The notes beneath the pieces were generated by a model. It ran no database searches. It was not told where the DNA came from and saw nothing but the letters and a program-made list of their open reading frames with translations. A DNA stretch of 64,000 nucleotides from Dolichospermum flos-aquae CCAP 1403/13F (lineage in GTDB: Bacteria; Cyanobacteriota; Cyanobacteriia; Cyanobacteriales; Nostocaceae). Shown piece by piece: positions 55,253 through 64,000 of the stretch. Location of the stretch: positions 4,531,334 to 4,595,333 of the forward strand of contig NZ_CP051206.1 in assembly GCF_012516395.1 (NCBI RefSeq), written 5' to 3'. Position 1 is the first letter of the stretch; each line of letters opens with the position of its first letter. The position numbers and the translations under genes were made by a program.

Positions 55253-56482
55253 ATGATATCAACGGGAATAATATGGGCGACATCCTTCACAGGTGGTACT
55301 TTGGTGTTGACAGCAAATTTACCGCTGGGTTTAATAGCTGCATTTTCTCCAATACAACTTCCAGTCAACTTAGTCAAGCCCCAGGCTCAATTTCTGATCA
55401 TTTCTCAAGAATATAAAACTGCTTGGCAGAAAACCTTAATATCAAAAACCTCTTTGACATTTGATTGGATAAATAGGCGATTATCATCATATAGAGATAG
55501 GTCTATGACTCTACCTTCAACAACCTTGAAGGCAAAAGAAACAAAATTTTGTGCCTCTGTGCCAGAAAATATACCCGCACAACTTCACTGGCAAAATTCT
55601 ACTAACTTTCGACAGATAATATTTACTCAAGTTAGTGTTCCTAAACTAGATTTGTCACCAGCTACTGTTGTGCGATCGCTCGAAAGCTTCTTTAATATCA
55701 TCAACAATCCAATTGAGCCAAATGGAAGTTATGATTACTCACCAGTATTGATTGTCAAGCGGAATTCATCCAGTTATGAAGTCTGGGTTAATAACAGCTT
55801 TGTTGCCCGACTACCTGATCAAATTACAGCTAATGCTTTACAAAACCGCTTACAGCAATTAGTAATATCACCTACTGAAAAACCTACGCAATTACAACCA
55901 GGTTTAGTTGATAAGACTCCTTCGCTGATGATAGGTAATAGGTTACTATTTGCAATAGATCGAAAAGTCTCTGATGAACTTGGTCGCAGCGGTGATATTT
56001 TAGCAATGGAATGGACGAATAATTTGCGAATAGCCCTCCATACTAAACCGCTGACACTGATACAAGGGCAAATGGAAATGTATGGATTACAGTCCTCAAA
56101 TACAAAACTTTCTGGAATAGCCTCTTGGTATGGTGGCTATTTTCATGGTCGCTTAACCGCAAATGGTGAGATATATAATCAAGATGATTTCACTGTTGCC
56201 CATCGTAGCCTACCTTTTAATACCTTCTTAAAAGTAACAAATTTACAAAACAATAAATCCGTGATTGTGCGTGTAAATGATCGCGGTCCGTATATTGCAC
56301 CAAGAAGCCTAGATTTGTCTCGAACAGCGGCTCGTTGTCTCGATAGTGAACATACTGGAGTCGTAGCTTATCAGGCTGTGGTTTTAAAACAAAATGCGCC
56401 ACAAATGACTTTGAAACCATCTCCACCAAAAACTGAAAATATGGCTAATGCTAAAAGTGAGTTATTAGTTTTTAACTTTTAG
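55253..56482 (+). CDS. rlpA: Septal-ring RlpA-family double-psi beta-barrel protein
   Basis: 409 aa. N-terminal hydrophobic region (TGGTLVLTANLPLGLIAAF) may be an export signal. A ~260-residue middle is cyanobacterial and unrecognised. The C-terminal ~100 residues are the RlpA domain: SGIASWYGGYFHGRLTANGE, VAHRSLPFNTFLKVTNLQ, VIVRVNDRGPYIAPRSLDLS. RlpA proteins are lytic transglycosylases acting on denuded septal glycan. SPOR is not visible. Confidence 0.85.
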   Translation: MISTGIIWATSFTGGTLVLTANLPLGLIAAFSPIQLPVNLVKPQAQFLIISQEYKTAWQKTLISKTSLTFDWINRRLSSYRDRSMTLPSTTLKAKETKFCASVPENIPAQLHWQNSTNFRQIIFTQVSVPKLDLSPATVVRSLESFFNIINNPIEPNGSYDYSPVLIVKRNSSSYEVWVNNSFVARLPDQITANALQNRLQQLVISPTEKPTQLQPGLVDKTPSLMIGNRLLFAIDRKVSDELGRSGDILAMEWTNNLRIALHTKPLTLIQGQMEMYGLQSSNTKLSGIASWYGGYFHGRLTANGEIYNQDDFTVAHRSLPFNTFLKVTNLQNNKSVIVRVNDRGPYIAPRSLDLSRTAARCLDSEHTGVVAYQAVVLKQNAPQMTLKPSPPKTENMANAKSELLVFNF

Positions 56483-56683
56483 TAACCTGGAAGGATAAAG
56501 TAGAGAAAATGCGTTGCATAATGGCAGTATGAATTCTGTTTCACGCAAAGAGGCAAAGGAGCAAAGACGCAAAGGTAAGAGTTTTAATTGTGTAGCGTAA
56601 GCTATAAGTTCAATCAAGAGAATTTCATACCTGAATTTAGCAACACCAGAAAATACTTTATCCTTTACTTAAATCACCAAATT

Positions 56684-57769
56684 ATGTCAATATCTCAATT
56701 ATCACAAAGCTTTGGTAATCACCTAATTCTGGGTATTTCTGGGACAAGTTTAAATGATGATGATAAACGGGCGTTAAATGAATTAAAACCGATTGGTGTT
56801 ATCTTTTTTGCTAAAAACTTTCTTGACGGTGTACCATATCCAGTCTGGTTAGAAAAGTTTAAAACCCTCATTGACGAAGTTCACCAATATTCTGAACGCG
56901 ACTCCATTTTTACTACTTTAGATCATGAAGGTGGGCGAGTTGTGCGGACACCTTTACCAATTACTCGCTTTCCTTACGCTTATTTATTGCAATCTCATGC
57001 TTATGAAGTTGCCAAAGCCACAGCTTTAGAATTAAAATCTCTGGGAATTAATCTTTCTTGGTCTCCGGTTGCGGATATTTTCTCTAATCCCCAAAACCCA
57101 ATTATTGGAAGTCGTGCATTTGGAAATACACCGCAAACCGCTAGTGAAGGTGCGCGGGAATATTACCGAGGATTGCGGGAAGAGGGCATTTTAGGTTCTG
57201 CTAAACACTTTCCTGGCCATGGAGATACTAGCACTGATTCCCATTTGGAGTTACCAATATTAAATTTGAGTCGGGAAGATTTGCGAAACCGGGAATTGAT
57301 TCCTTTTCAAACATTAATTCAGGACAAAATTCCGTTAATTATGACGGCGCATATTTTGTTTCCGCAAATTGATCCAGAAGTGCCAGCAACCTTATCTAAA
57401 ATCATTTTAAATGATATTTTGCGGAAAGAGTTAGGTTTTGAAGGTGTGATAGTTTCCGATGATTTAGACATGAAAGCTGTCTCGGAAATTTTTATGCAAT
57501 CGGGAACAGTTGCGCGGGCTTTTCATGCTGGTTGTGATTTGTTTATAGTTTCTCGTAATATCAATTCTTCTTCTTTAGAACGAACATATAAAATAGCTGA
57601 AGATTTTTCTGCTAGTTTGAATAATGGTAGTTTAGATGCAGGAGTTGTGGAAGCTGCACGGGAGAGGGTGGAAAAGTTATTGCGGATAACTCCTCAATAT
57701 CCGGTTTCGACTCTTGATAAGGAGACCTTGGTGAAGAATGCGGAATTAGCTATTAGTTGTTGTTTGTAA
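56684..57769 (+). CDS. nagZ: Beta-N-acetylhexosaminidase (GH3, NagZ-like)
   Basis: 361 aa from the ATG at 56684. The 32 codons before it are not conserved-looking. GH3 N-terminal TIM barrel: GVIFFAKNFLDG, TLDHEGGRVVRTPLP, the His/Asp loop SAKHFPGHGDTSTDSHLE carrying the catalytic His pair of NagZ, and VIVSDDLDMKAVSE with the nucleophile Asp. It cleaves N-acetylglucosamine from cell-wall muropeptides. Length fits NagZ (about 340-370). Confidence 0.93.
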   Translation: MSISQLSQSFGNHLILGISGTSLNDDDKRALNELKPIGVIFFAKNFLDGVPYPVWLEKFKTLIDEVHQYSERDSIFTTLDHEGGRVVRTPLPITRFPYAYLLQSHAYEVAKATALELKSLGINLSWSPVADIFSNPQNPIIGSRAFGNTPQTASEGAREYYRGLREEGILGSAKHFPGHGDTSTDSHLELPILNLSREDLRNRELIPFQTLIQDKIPLIMTAHILFPQIDPEVPATLSKIILNDILRKELGFEGVIVSDDLDMKAVSEIFMQSGTVARAFHAGCDLFIVSRNINSSSLERTYKIAEDFSASLNNGSLDAGVVEAARERVEKLLRITPQYPVSTLDKETLVKNAELAISCCL

Positions 57770-57805
57770 GGGAATTGAATAAAAATCAGGAGTGTGGGTG
57801 ATAGC

Positions 57806-58390
57806 CTACTTACTCATTGGATTCATCCAAATTTCCAACCTGCTAAAAAGTTGGGAACAAATCAAAGTTAAACACAAATAAATTACAGCCACAGCCGCAT
57901 AAACTTCAAAAGCGCGATAATTTTCCGAAACAATTAATTGTCCTTTTCTAAATAATTCCTCAAACCCAATTACAGCAACTAAACTAGTATCTTTCAATAA
58001 ACTAATAAACTCATTACCTAAAGGTGGTATCATGCGGCGTAATGCTTGAGGAAAAATCACATAAGTCATAGTTTGCACAGAATTTAAACCGAGTGATTTG
58101 GCTGCTTCTGATTGTCCAATTTCAATAGATTGAATTCCTCCACGCACAATTTCCGCAATATAAGCGAACTCAAAAGGATTATCTGCCCAACAGGGTTCGG
58201 GTACTAACCAAACCAATTTGCTTTTAATCTCGTCTTCAATTTCATCGCTATCGTCTCTATCAAATAGCGAAGTTAAAGCTTCCCAATCGCGTTCTCTTAA
58301 GGAGTTCAAAGAGGAAACATTTACCTGTAGATTATTAGAGTAATTCACAAGCAGGTTTTTTAGTTGACTTTTACAAAAAGTAAGCATCAT
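57806..58390 (-). pseudogene. Truncated/chimeric amino-acid ABC permease
   Basis: 194 aa. The C-terminal ~115 residues are a normal HisM/GlnP-type permease end: AYIAEIVRGGIQSIEIGQSE, AAKSLGLNSVQTMTYVIFPQ (EAA loop), then ISLLKDTSLVAVIGFEELF. The first ~75 residues (LRERDWEALTSLFDRDDSD, then EIEDEIKSKLVWLVPEP) are charged, soluble and unlike any permease N-terminus. The membrane segments of the missing N-terminal half are absent. Either a rearrangement fused unrelated DNA upstream or the true N-terminus was lost. No ATPase or binding protein is adjacent. Confidence 0.65.
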
Positions 58391-58636
58391 TGCTTAAAGA
58401 CTAATATTTACTTGATTTTACTAAATATTACAGCAATATTGATAATTATTCTAACATTCATCATTCTAGAGACAGGAAGATTTTTAGTTCAAAGAGACCA
58501 CTTAAACAGAACTAGAAAAGCTGTTAGAGAGTTAGGTTTTTACACAAGTTGATTACCTTTTCTGGTTAAAAATAGTATAACACCACCAGTCCCCAGGTGA
58601 TAAATCCTTTATAGAGTTTTCCCTTCGAGTACATCT

Positions 58637-59128
58637 TCAAGAAGGAAGTCTTGTCAAAGAATGAGGTTCTGCTAGTTCTCCTACTAAAATACCACGAGGT
58701 GCTTCTATATGATAATTTATTTGATTAATAACACTTTCTTCTAACAGATCATAGATAAAATGATGAGGGTTTTTACGATTTATTAATTCTAAACCGTGAC
58801 GATAAACTCCGCACGCTGATACATCATTTAAAATCCGGTTGTGAATAATTCTCGTCCATTCTGGTGCTGTTATCATTAATTGAGGCACAACATGAATAAA
58901 TGCTGTAATTTGTTTTTCCATATCAAAAGATTCCAGAAAATGAATTAAGCTAAACATCACTTCTGGCTGTTGACATTGATCATCTAAAATTAGATGATAG
59001 GCAGATAATTTATTTTCATCAGGACTTTCAGCTATTTCAGTTAAAGCATTTTCAAAATTTGTAACTTGTTCTTCTGTTTGCATTAAGCGATTTTCTTGCA
59101 AGGTTGCCAATAAATTATTTTGATTCAT
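58637..59128 (-). CDS. Imm30-like immunity protein
   Basis: 163 aa, all-helical. ENALTEIAESPDENKLSAYH, LILDDQCQQPEVMFSLIHFL, ESFDMEKQITAFIHVVPQLM and APEWTRIIHNRILND match the Imm30 family of immunity proteins by memory. Imm30 genes sit directly downstream of polymorphic-toxin tips, and the gene 11 bp upstream here is such a tip. It would neutralise the HNH-like toxin domain. Codon use and length are normal. Confidence 0.72.
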   Translation of the reverse strand: MNQNNLLATLQENRLMQTEEQVTNFENALTEIAESPDENKLSAYHLILDDQCQQPEVMFSLIHFLESFDMEKQITAFIHVVPQLMITAPEWTRIIHNRILNDVSACGVYRHGLELINRKNPHHFIYDLLEESVINQINYHIEAPRGILVGELAEPHSLTRLPS

Positions 59129-59139
59129 TGTTTTGTCCC

Positions 59140-59541
59140 TTATTTCTCAAAAATCCATGGCCAAGTATATTTATTCTGTCTGATTAATGTTTGCAAACTT
59201 TCCCTGATTTCTCTATTATACAAACCTTGACGAAGATAAATACAACGTACATCCCAAATTTCTTGTGCTAATGCTTCTCTGGACGATAGGTTTAAATTAG
59301 GGCGTTTACCGTAAGACATTGTTTGCCGATGACGACCTCCTTTTCCTGGTGATAAATGTTCCATCATAATGGCATATCCTTGATCTGTTGTATAATTAAG
59401 CGAAACTCTGGCTTTCATAAAAGCATCCGCAGGTATATGATGAGGTGTGAGGTTATCACCTCTACGTCCCTGTTTGATTAAGTCTCCATAAGTGCCTACA
59501 ATTCCTTCTCCTGGAAGTAGTTGAGGTTGATTATTAATAAT
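59140..59541 (-). pseudogene. 5'-truncated HNH-like polymorphic toxin tip
   Basis: The reading frame is open from a TAG at 59542-59544 to a stop at 59140 (133 codons). The first ATG (59418) would begin after the likely catalytic residues. Codons upstream of that ATG encode GRRGDNLTPHHIPADAF, where the paired His residues look like an HNH/endonuclease VII-type active site. Downstream come YAIMMEHLSPGKGGRHRQTM, then the C-terminal tail. These motifs are those of C-terminal toxin domains of polymorphic (RHS/CDI-like) proteins. The delivery portion is absent, so this is an orphan tip, followed 11 bp later by its Imm30-like partner. Confidence 0.6.
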
Positions 59542-59544
59542 CTA

Positions 59545-59994
59545 TTTACTCCTGTTTGGCTATTTCTATTGTTTAGTATTTTGATTATAAAGGAAATCGA
59601 ATAATAAGTAAATTGTCTGATAGCGTAGCGTGGCGCAAGCCATATCAGGATATCCACCGATTAGAGGATTAACAGGATGTTTTTAGGAAATATAGGTTTT
59701 TGTGAATGATAGAAAATATATTTTCCTCTGAATCATAATTTATAATCATTAAATATTCACAGAAAATCTACAAACTACAATCCTGTACATCCTTAAGTCC
59801 TGGATTAGAGGATTAACAGGATGAAGAAATAGATAATTTAGCTTGATATCATCCATGAATATAAATATTTTGTTGCAAAAGTTTATCCTATATATTACAA
59901 ATATTTACAATCTAAATGATTTTCATGGGTGTATCATTTCAATATCTATGCTAAAATGAACAATGATTAAATAATAAAAATAAAGTAAATACTT
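59545..59994. other. Repeat-rich intergenic region before the type IIG gene
   Basis: Contains the palindrome TGATAGCGTAGCGTGG/CGCAAGCCATATCA (59618-59647) and AGGATTAACAGGAT units (59640-59682 and 59783-59822) of the dispersed repeat families. The last ~130 bp are A/T-rich and likely carry the promoter of the restriction-modification gene. No gene is recognised. Confidence 0.55.
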
Positions 59995-62900
59995 ATGTCT
60001 AGTTTTGAGCAGTTTCAAAATGATTTCTTCAATATTTTCAATAATCAGAACTTCTATGAAGGCAAAACTTATTTAGAATATATTGCCGAACCACAAACTA
60101 ATGATGAAGATAACATTGTTGATACTAAAATAGTTTTGCCATTGCTGCTTGCTTTAGGTTTTGATTCAGGAGATATAGCTAAAAATACGACAGGTAATGC
60201 TAAAGATAGTAGCCGTCCAGATTTTGAAGTAAAATTAGCAAGTGGAAATATTCGATGTTTTCTAGTTGAGGATAAAAATACTGCATATAATCTTAAAAGA
60301 TCTGATCCATTACAACAATTACGTGGTTATGCAACGAGTCGAGGTTATGAACTGGGATTAATTTGTAATGGTAAGTTGCTATTAGGTTATGATTTTTCTA
60401 ACCCAAGTTATCCGAATCCTGTTTTACATCTTGATATTCAGAAAATTATAGAAACTTATCATTCAACTGGAATTGAAAATTTAACAATTGAACAAAATCA
60501 AGACTTAAAAAGTTTATATCGTAGATTTAATCAGCAAAGTTTTGAAAATATTGAGAATTTCATTCAAGACTTGAGTAAACCTGAAAATGAATGGTTGAAT
60601 TGTGCAAAATCTCAAGATAATACTCCTAACTTTGATGAATTATTAATTGCAGACCTCAAACAAGCTATTAATCTTTTAGAAGAAGATGTTTTATATCAAT
60701 TGCAATTATCACTGGAAGAATATGATCAATATTGTCAAGCTAAATATTTACCCAATAGTATTGATAAAATAAATATATCAGAAAATGAAACAATAACTAA
60801 AACTTTAGAAGGTTTACGGAATAAAATTAAAAATCATCTAAGAGTGTATGGAGTTCTAGAAGTTGGAGAATTTTCTGATGCTGGTGAAAAATTAATTGAA
60901 TTTGCCGAAAAACCACAAGGTTCGATTCACGATTTTGAACAAATATTTTTAGATAAATTAAGAAATGCTCAAGCCAGAAAACAAGCTCAAAAAGATAAAA
61001 AACCTAGTAAAAATCAAAAGGTAGTGCAATTAGATTTAATTCCTAATATTTCCGAATCAAAACAAGAAGAACTAGGAATTAAAATTGCTGATGAAAATAA
61101 AATTAAAAAACTTGACCACACTAAGCTAAGTGAAATTTTAAAAGAATATTATAGAATTGTTTTGGATTGGAAAGCATGGGAAGCCAATCAAAATTTAACT
61201 CATGCAAATGCAATTAAAATACATCAATATTTTATATCTTGGCGTAATTTAGTTAGTAAAACCATTTTACAAGGTGCGGATGAAGATAAATTAAAAACAG
61301 AATTTGCTCGACAAACTGCTTATGTTTATGTCACTCGTCTTTTAATTGTCAGAATTTGTGAAGACAAGAAATTAATTAATCGTAAATTCTCTAATGGAGG
61401 GTTTAAATATTGGAAAGAAGAAGTTGAACCGCGATATTTAGATTTAGCGCAAGGAATGTCAATGGATTATCTTTTAGAAATGTCCTATCGTTCTGCTCAA
61501 AATATCTATACTCACTTCTTTAATAATGCTGATTTATTTAATTGGTATCGGATAAATTCCAATACTTTAATTAAAGTTTTGCACATCCTGAATGGGTTTA
61601 ACTTACAACAAATTGATAGTGATATTATTGGGATGGTTTATGGTAGATATGTTGAAGAAGGAAAACATGAACAGGGTAGATATTTTACACCAAAACCAGT
61701 AGTTGAATATATTCTAGACTGCATAGGATATAAATCTGATAATCCTGATATTCGTGACAAAAAGTTATTAGACCCCGCAGGAGGTTCTGGGAGCTTTTTA
61801 GTTCATGCTGCGCGTCGTTTGATTGATTCCTATCGTTCACGGAGAACAAACACAATTCCCGTTGAAAATGTTCCTGCTATTATTCAACAGGTGAAAAATT
61901 GCCTATTTTGTTTAGATATTAATCCGTTTGCTTGTTATTTAGCCGAAACAAATTTATTAATTCAAGTGATTGATTTACTAAAACAAGCGAAAGAAGCAGA
62001 TAAATTAAAAGACTGTACTATTGATAGATTTAATGTTTATAATACAGATTCTCTTTTATTAGCAAAATCGCAAGAAATTAGAACTACATTACTCAACCCT
62101 ATTCTTGATTTAGAACTTTCTACGGTTGCTCAAATCAAAACACAAACAGGAATGTTTGCAGATGGTTTTGATTTTGTAGTTGCTAATCCTCCTTATGTTA
62201 AAGCTGATGAACCTGGAGCAGATATTTATCGTCGAGAAATCGAAAGTTCTGGACAATTTGAAACACTTCATGAAAAGTGGGATCTTTTTGTTCCATTTAT
62301 TGAACTTTCTTGTAAAGCTACTAAGGATTTAGGTAAAGTTGGTTTGATTGTTTCTAGGGGTATTCAAACTAATAATTATGGAGAGTTACTCCGAGAATAT
62401 ATTGCTAAAAATCTCACTATTAATCAAGTAGATTTTTTTAATAATGTGCGAATTTTCTCTGATGCTGTTGTTAATAATACGGTTCTTTTTTTAGAAAAGA
62501 TTTCACCAGGAGATGATCATCAGGTAAAAAGAGTTTTACACACTGGTTCATTTACACAAATTCAAGAAATTAATCCTTTGAATCAATCTGAATATCAAGG
62601 AAAAGTATTTAGACAGTTTGTAGTTAATGATAATTTTGAAGATGTTACATATTTAGAAGATATTTGTTATTGTACTGTAGGAATGGTTTTGAATGCTGAT
62701 GAAACCAAAGCTAAAGGAGCATTTAAAAAAGATATTCTTTTAAGTTCACAAGTAGATAAAATTCATTCTAAGAAATATATTGATGGAGAAAATATTATTA
62801 GAGAACTAGCAATTGATAATATTCGTTATCTGGAATGGGATACTGAAAGAGTTCCTGGACAAATTCGTAGAGCAACAATTCCTGAATTATATAATTATCC

Positions 62901-63888
62901 TAAAATTTTATTTGGAATGACTTCATTTCCCACCTATGATCGAGGAATAGCAGAAGGAGATGGATTTTACGTTCCTGATAGCGTGAGAATTTGTGTAAGA
63001 TGGGATGATGTTTATAAAGTTAAGCGTTTAGAGAAAGAAAAAAGACAGATGTATGAGCTTTCTAAAAAGCGTCAAAAACTTATTGGTGATGGAAAAGGTA
63101 AGAAATTACAAATTTATCAATATGCAGAAGAGAAAATAAAAATAGCAGAAAAATTTGATTTAAGATATATTGCTGCTATTCTTGCATCTAGTTTTGGTAA
63201 ACGCTTTTTACTATTAAACAATCGTGATGAAAATATTATGAGTGTCAATAGTGAAACTCAAATAGCTAAAAGTCGTATATATCCTGATGATTTGAAAGAA
63301 TTTCCCATTAAAAATATTTCTTTAGAAGAACAACAGCCATTTATTGATTATGTTAATCATTTAATAGAATCGAATTGGAATTTATATACATTGACACAAT
63401 TAGGACATAAAATTAAGTTCGATTATAGTGATAGTGATCCAACAATCGAAGTTAATTTTTGCCAAGTTTTTGAAAGTCTAAATTTACCTTGTTGGAATTT
63501 TTTAAACGCCGAACCGCACAGATTTGAAATTATCGGTGAGCGTGGTCAAACTATCACAAAAATAAAAATTAAAGATAATAAACTTCTAAATGTTCGTCAA
63601 GAAAAAATTAAAGATAACAAACTTCTAACTGTTCGTCAAGAATTAATATTCTCAGAAAGTACAATTGTTTTAGAATTTCTGAAAATTTATCTTCAACAAT
63701 ATGAAAAACGGGACTTAACTTGGACAGATTTAATCCAGGAAGGTAAAATACCTAAAACAGATGAATATATCCAGCAAATATTCGATCAATGTACTCGTTT
63801 ACAAACAGCAATAACTGATACCATTTCTGATATTCGTTCAACATACAAAGAATTGGATGAGATGGTAAGTCAGTTATATAAACATTAG
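59995..63888 (+). CDS. Single-chain type IIG-like restriction-modification enzyme
   Basis: 1297 aa. N-terminal PD-(D/E)XK-like nuclease: SSRPDFEVKL (~71-80), then CFLVEDKNTAYNLKRSDPLQ (~86-105, E-D-K) and QLRGYATSRGYELGLICNGK. Central N6-adenine methylase: GRYFTPKPVVEYILDCIGY, motif I LLDPAGGSGSFLVHAARRL (~588-606), motif IV FDFVVANPPYVKAD (~722-735). The C-terminal ~450 residues form the target-recognition region, including a 13-residue tandem duplication (KIKDNKLLNVRQE / KIKDNKLLTVRQE, about 1190-1217). Restriction, methylation and specificity are thus in one protein. No separate S or R gene is adjacent. A PglX/BREX role is unlikely because no other BREX genes are present. Confidence 0.88.
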   Translation: MSSFEQFQNDFFNIFNNQNFYEGKTYLEYIAEPQTNDEDNIVDTKIVLPLLLALGFDSGDIAKNTTGNAKDSSRPDFEVKLASGNIRCFLVEDKNTAYNLKRSDPLQQLRGYATSRGYELGLICNGKLLLGYDFSNPSYPNPVLHLDIQKIIETYHSTGIENLTIEQNQDLKSLYRRFNQQSFENIENFIQDLSKPENEWLNCAKSQDNTPNFDELLIADLKQAINLLEEDVLYQLQLSLEEYDQYCQAKYLPNSIDKINISENETITKTLEGLRNKIKNHLRVYGVLEVGEFSDAGEKLIEFAEKPQGSIHDFEQIFLDKLRNAQARKQAQKDKKPSKNQKVVQLDLIPNISESKQEELGIKIADENKIKKLDHTKLSEILKEYYRIVLDWKAWEANQNLTHANAIKIHQYFISWRNLVSKTILQGADEDKLKTEFARQTAYVYVTRLLIVRICEDKKLINRKFSNGGFKYWKEEVEPRYLDLAQGMSMDYLLEMSYRSAQNIYTHFFNNADLFNWYRINSNTLIKVLHILNGFNLQQIDSDIIGMVYGRYVEEGKHEQGRYFTPKPVVEYILDCIGYKSDNPDIRDKKLLDPAGGSGSFLVHAARRLIDSYRSRRTNTIPVENVPAIIQQVKNCLFCLDINPFACYLAETNLLIQVIDLLKQAKEADKLKDCTIDRFNVYNTDSLLLAKSQEIRTTLLNPILDLELSTVAQIKTQTGMFADGFDFVVANPPYVKADEPGADIYRREIESSGQFETLHEKWDLFVPFIELSCKATKDLGKVGLIVSRGIQTNNYGELLREYIAKNLTINQVDFFNNVRIFSDAVVNNTVLFLEKISPGDDHQVKRVLHTGSFTQIQEINPLNQSEYQGKVFRQFVVNDNFEDVTYLEDICYCTVGMVLNADETKAKGAFKKDILLSSQVDKIHSKKYIDGENIIRELAIDNIRYLEWDTERVPGQIRRATIPELYNYPKILFGMTSFPTYDRGIAEGDGFYVPDSVRICVRWDDVYKVKRLEKEKRQMYELSKKRQKLIGDGKGKKLQIYQYAEEKIKIAEKFDLRYIAAILASSFGKRFLLLNNRDENIMSVNSETQIAKSRIYPDDLKEFPIKNISLEEQQPFIDYVNHLIESNWNLYTLTQLGHKIKFDYSDSDPTIEVNFCQVFESLNLPCWNFLNAEPHRFEIIGERGQTITKIKIKDNKLLNVRQEKIKDNKLLTVRQELIFSESTIVLEFLKIYLQQYEKRDLTWTDLIQEGKIPKTDEYIQQIFDQCTRLQTAITDTISDIRSTYKELDEMVSQLYKH
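63567..63643 (+). repeat. 39-bp tandem duplication in the type IIG gene
   Basis: AAAATTAAAGATAATAAACT then TCTAAATGTTCGTCAAGAA is followed by a near-identical copy with a few substitutions. The frame is kept, adding 13 residues to the specificity region. Confidence 0.85.
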
Positions 63889-64000
63889 TGTTATTACGGA
63901 ATCAATCCCCATATCTATCAACAACAAGGGTTTAGCATTGCTAAATCCCTCTGAATAGACAGAATTTATTTTTTGCCCAAAATCCCCCCTATCCGGTAAA
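63889..64000. other. Window edge, no gene
   Basis: Contains the intergenic repeat AAGGGTTTAGCATTGCTAAA (63927-63946), also seen near 18751, and nothing else that can be supported. Confidence 0.4.

Noticed and set aside
59140-59418. Independent 92-aa gene starting at the ATG at 59418
   Set aside because: The coding signal continues 41 codons upstream in frame, including the likely catalytic residues, so this start gives only a fragment.
59995-63888. BREX PglX methylase
   Set aside because: Although the size is similar, the N-terminal nuclease motif and absence of other BREX genes favour a type IIG enzyme.

Overview
The window comes from a filamentous, probably heterocyst-forming cyanobacterium (Nostocales: Nostoc/Anabaena/Dolichospermum type). 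The DNA is AT-rich and carries scattered GCGATCGC octamers (HIP1). Intergenic gaps are filled with tandem heptanucleotide repeats and a recurrent GATCCCCGACTT-type palindrome, both common in Nostocales. The gene content is plainly cyanobacterial: NdhD, phytoene desaturase/phytoene synthase, a Psb34-like photosystem II assembly protein, hopanoid genes, an NrrA-like regulator, a ThiO-ThiG fusion and several cyanobacteria-only DUF families. No genus-level claim can be made without a database.

Layout. 1-5 kb: the start of a STAND-NTPase-like gene split by a stop codon, a DUF427 protein, a TOBE/Mop protein, hisA, the DUF3593/DUF2499 pair, csaB and a YciE/YciF-type ferritin-like protein. 5-12 kb: a fasciclin protein, a GST, a HerA-like ATPase, a group 2 sigma factor, a 237-bp MITE-like element and an anchored unknown protein. 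12-21 kb: cobO, small unknowns, a deoxyhypusine-synthase-like enzyme, DUF29, a CPBP protease, hopanoid genes hpnH and hpnA, and sfsA. 21-25 kb: a 2OG-Fe(II) oxygenase, an orphan ABC ATPase, an NrrA-like response regulator, DUF6761 and a 169-bp MITE. 25-31 kb: a large SF1 helicase translationally coupled to a winged-helix-like protein, then Grx4/BolA and a secreted repeat-type protein. 31-41 kb: ndhD, an inositol-phosphatase-like enzyme, a zinc dehydrogenase, cimA and thiO/G. 41-46 kb: an ATPase plus PD-(D/E)XK-like pair, a second identical MITE copy, psb34 and a TPR protein. 46-52 kb: a double-ABC ATPase, gene remnants (dynamin-like and others), cysK, a 2Fe-2S protein, DUF5331, ygfZ and tRNA-Ser(GCU). 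52-58 kb: crtB-crtP, an RlpA protein, nagZ and a truncated amino-acid permease. 58-64 kb: a polymorphic-toxin tip with its Imm30-type immunity gene, and a single-chain type IIG-like restriction-modification enzyme.

Most genes are single housekeeping units separated by repeats. Clear functional sets are hpnH/hpnA (hopanoid side chain), crtP-crtB (carotenoid), Grx4-BolA (iron-sulfur/redox) and DUF2499-DUF3593. Accessory or conflict functions are spread out rather than forming one island: the interrupted STAND gene (1-666), the helicase plus winged-helix pair (24835-29938), the AAA ATPase plus nuclease-like pair (40717-42512), the toxin/immunity remnant (58637-59541) and the type IIG enzyme (59995-63888). 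The two gene pairs at 24.8-29.9 kb and 40.7-42.5 kb are the best candidates for undescribed defence or repair systems.

Repeats have reshaped genes here. A repeat-derived segment sits in frame inside cimA, the C-termini of the DUF3593 protein and of the nuclease-like protein are encoded by repeat DNA, and one 169-bp MITE is present twice with no difference visible by eye and with different 3-bp target duplications.
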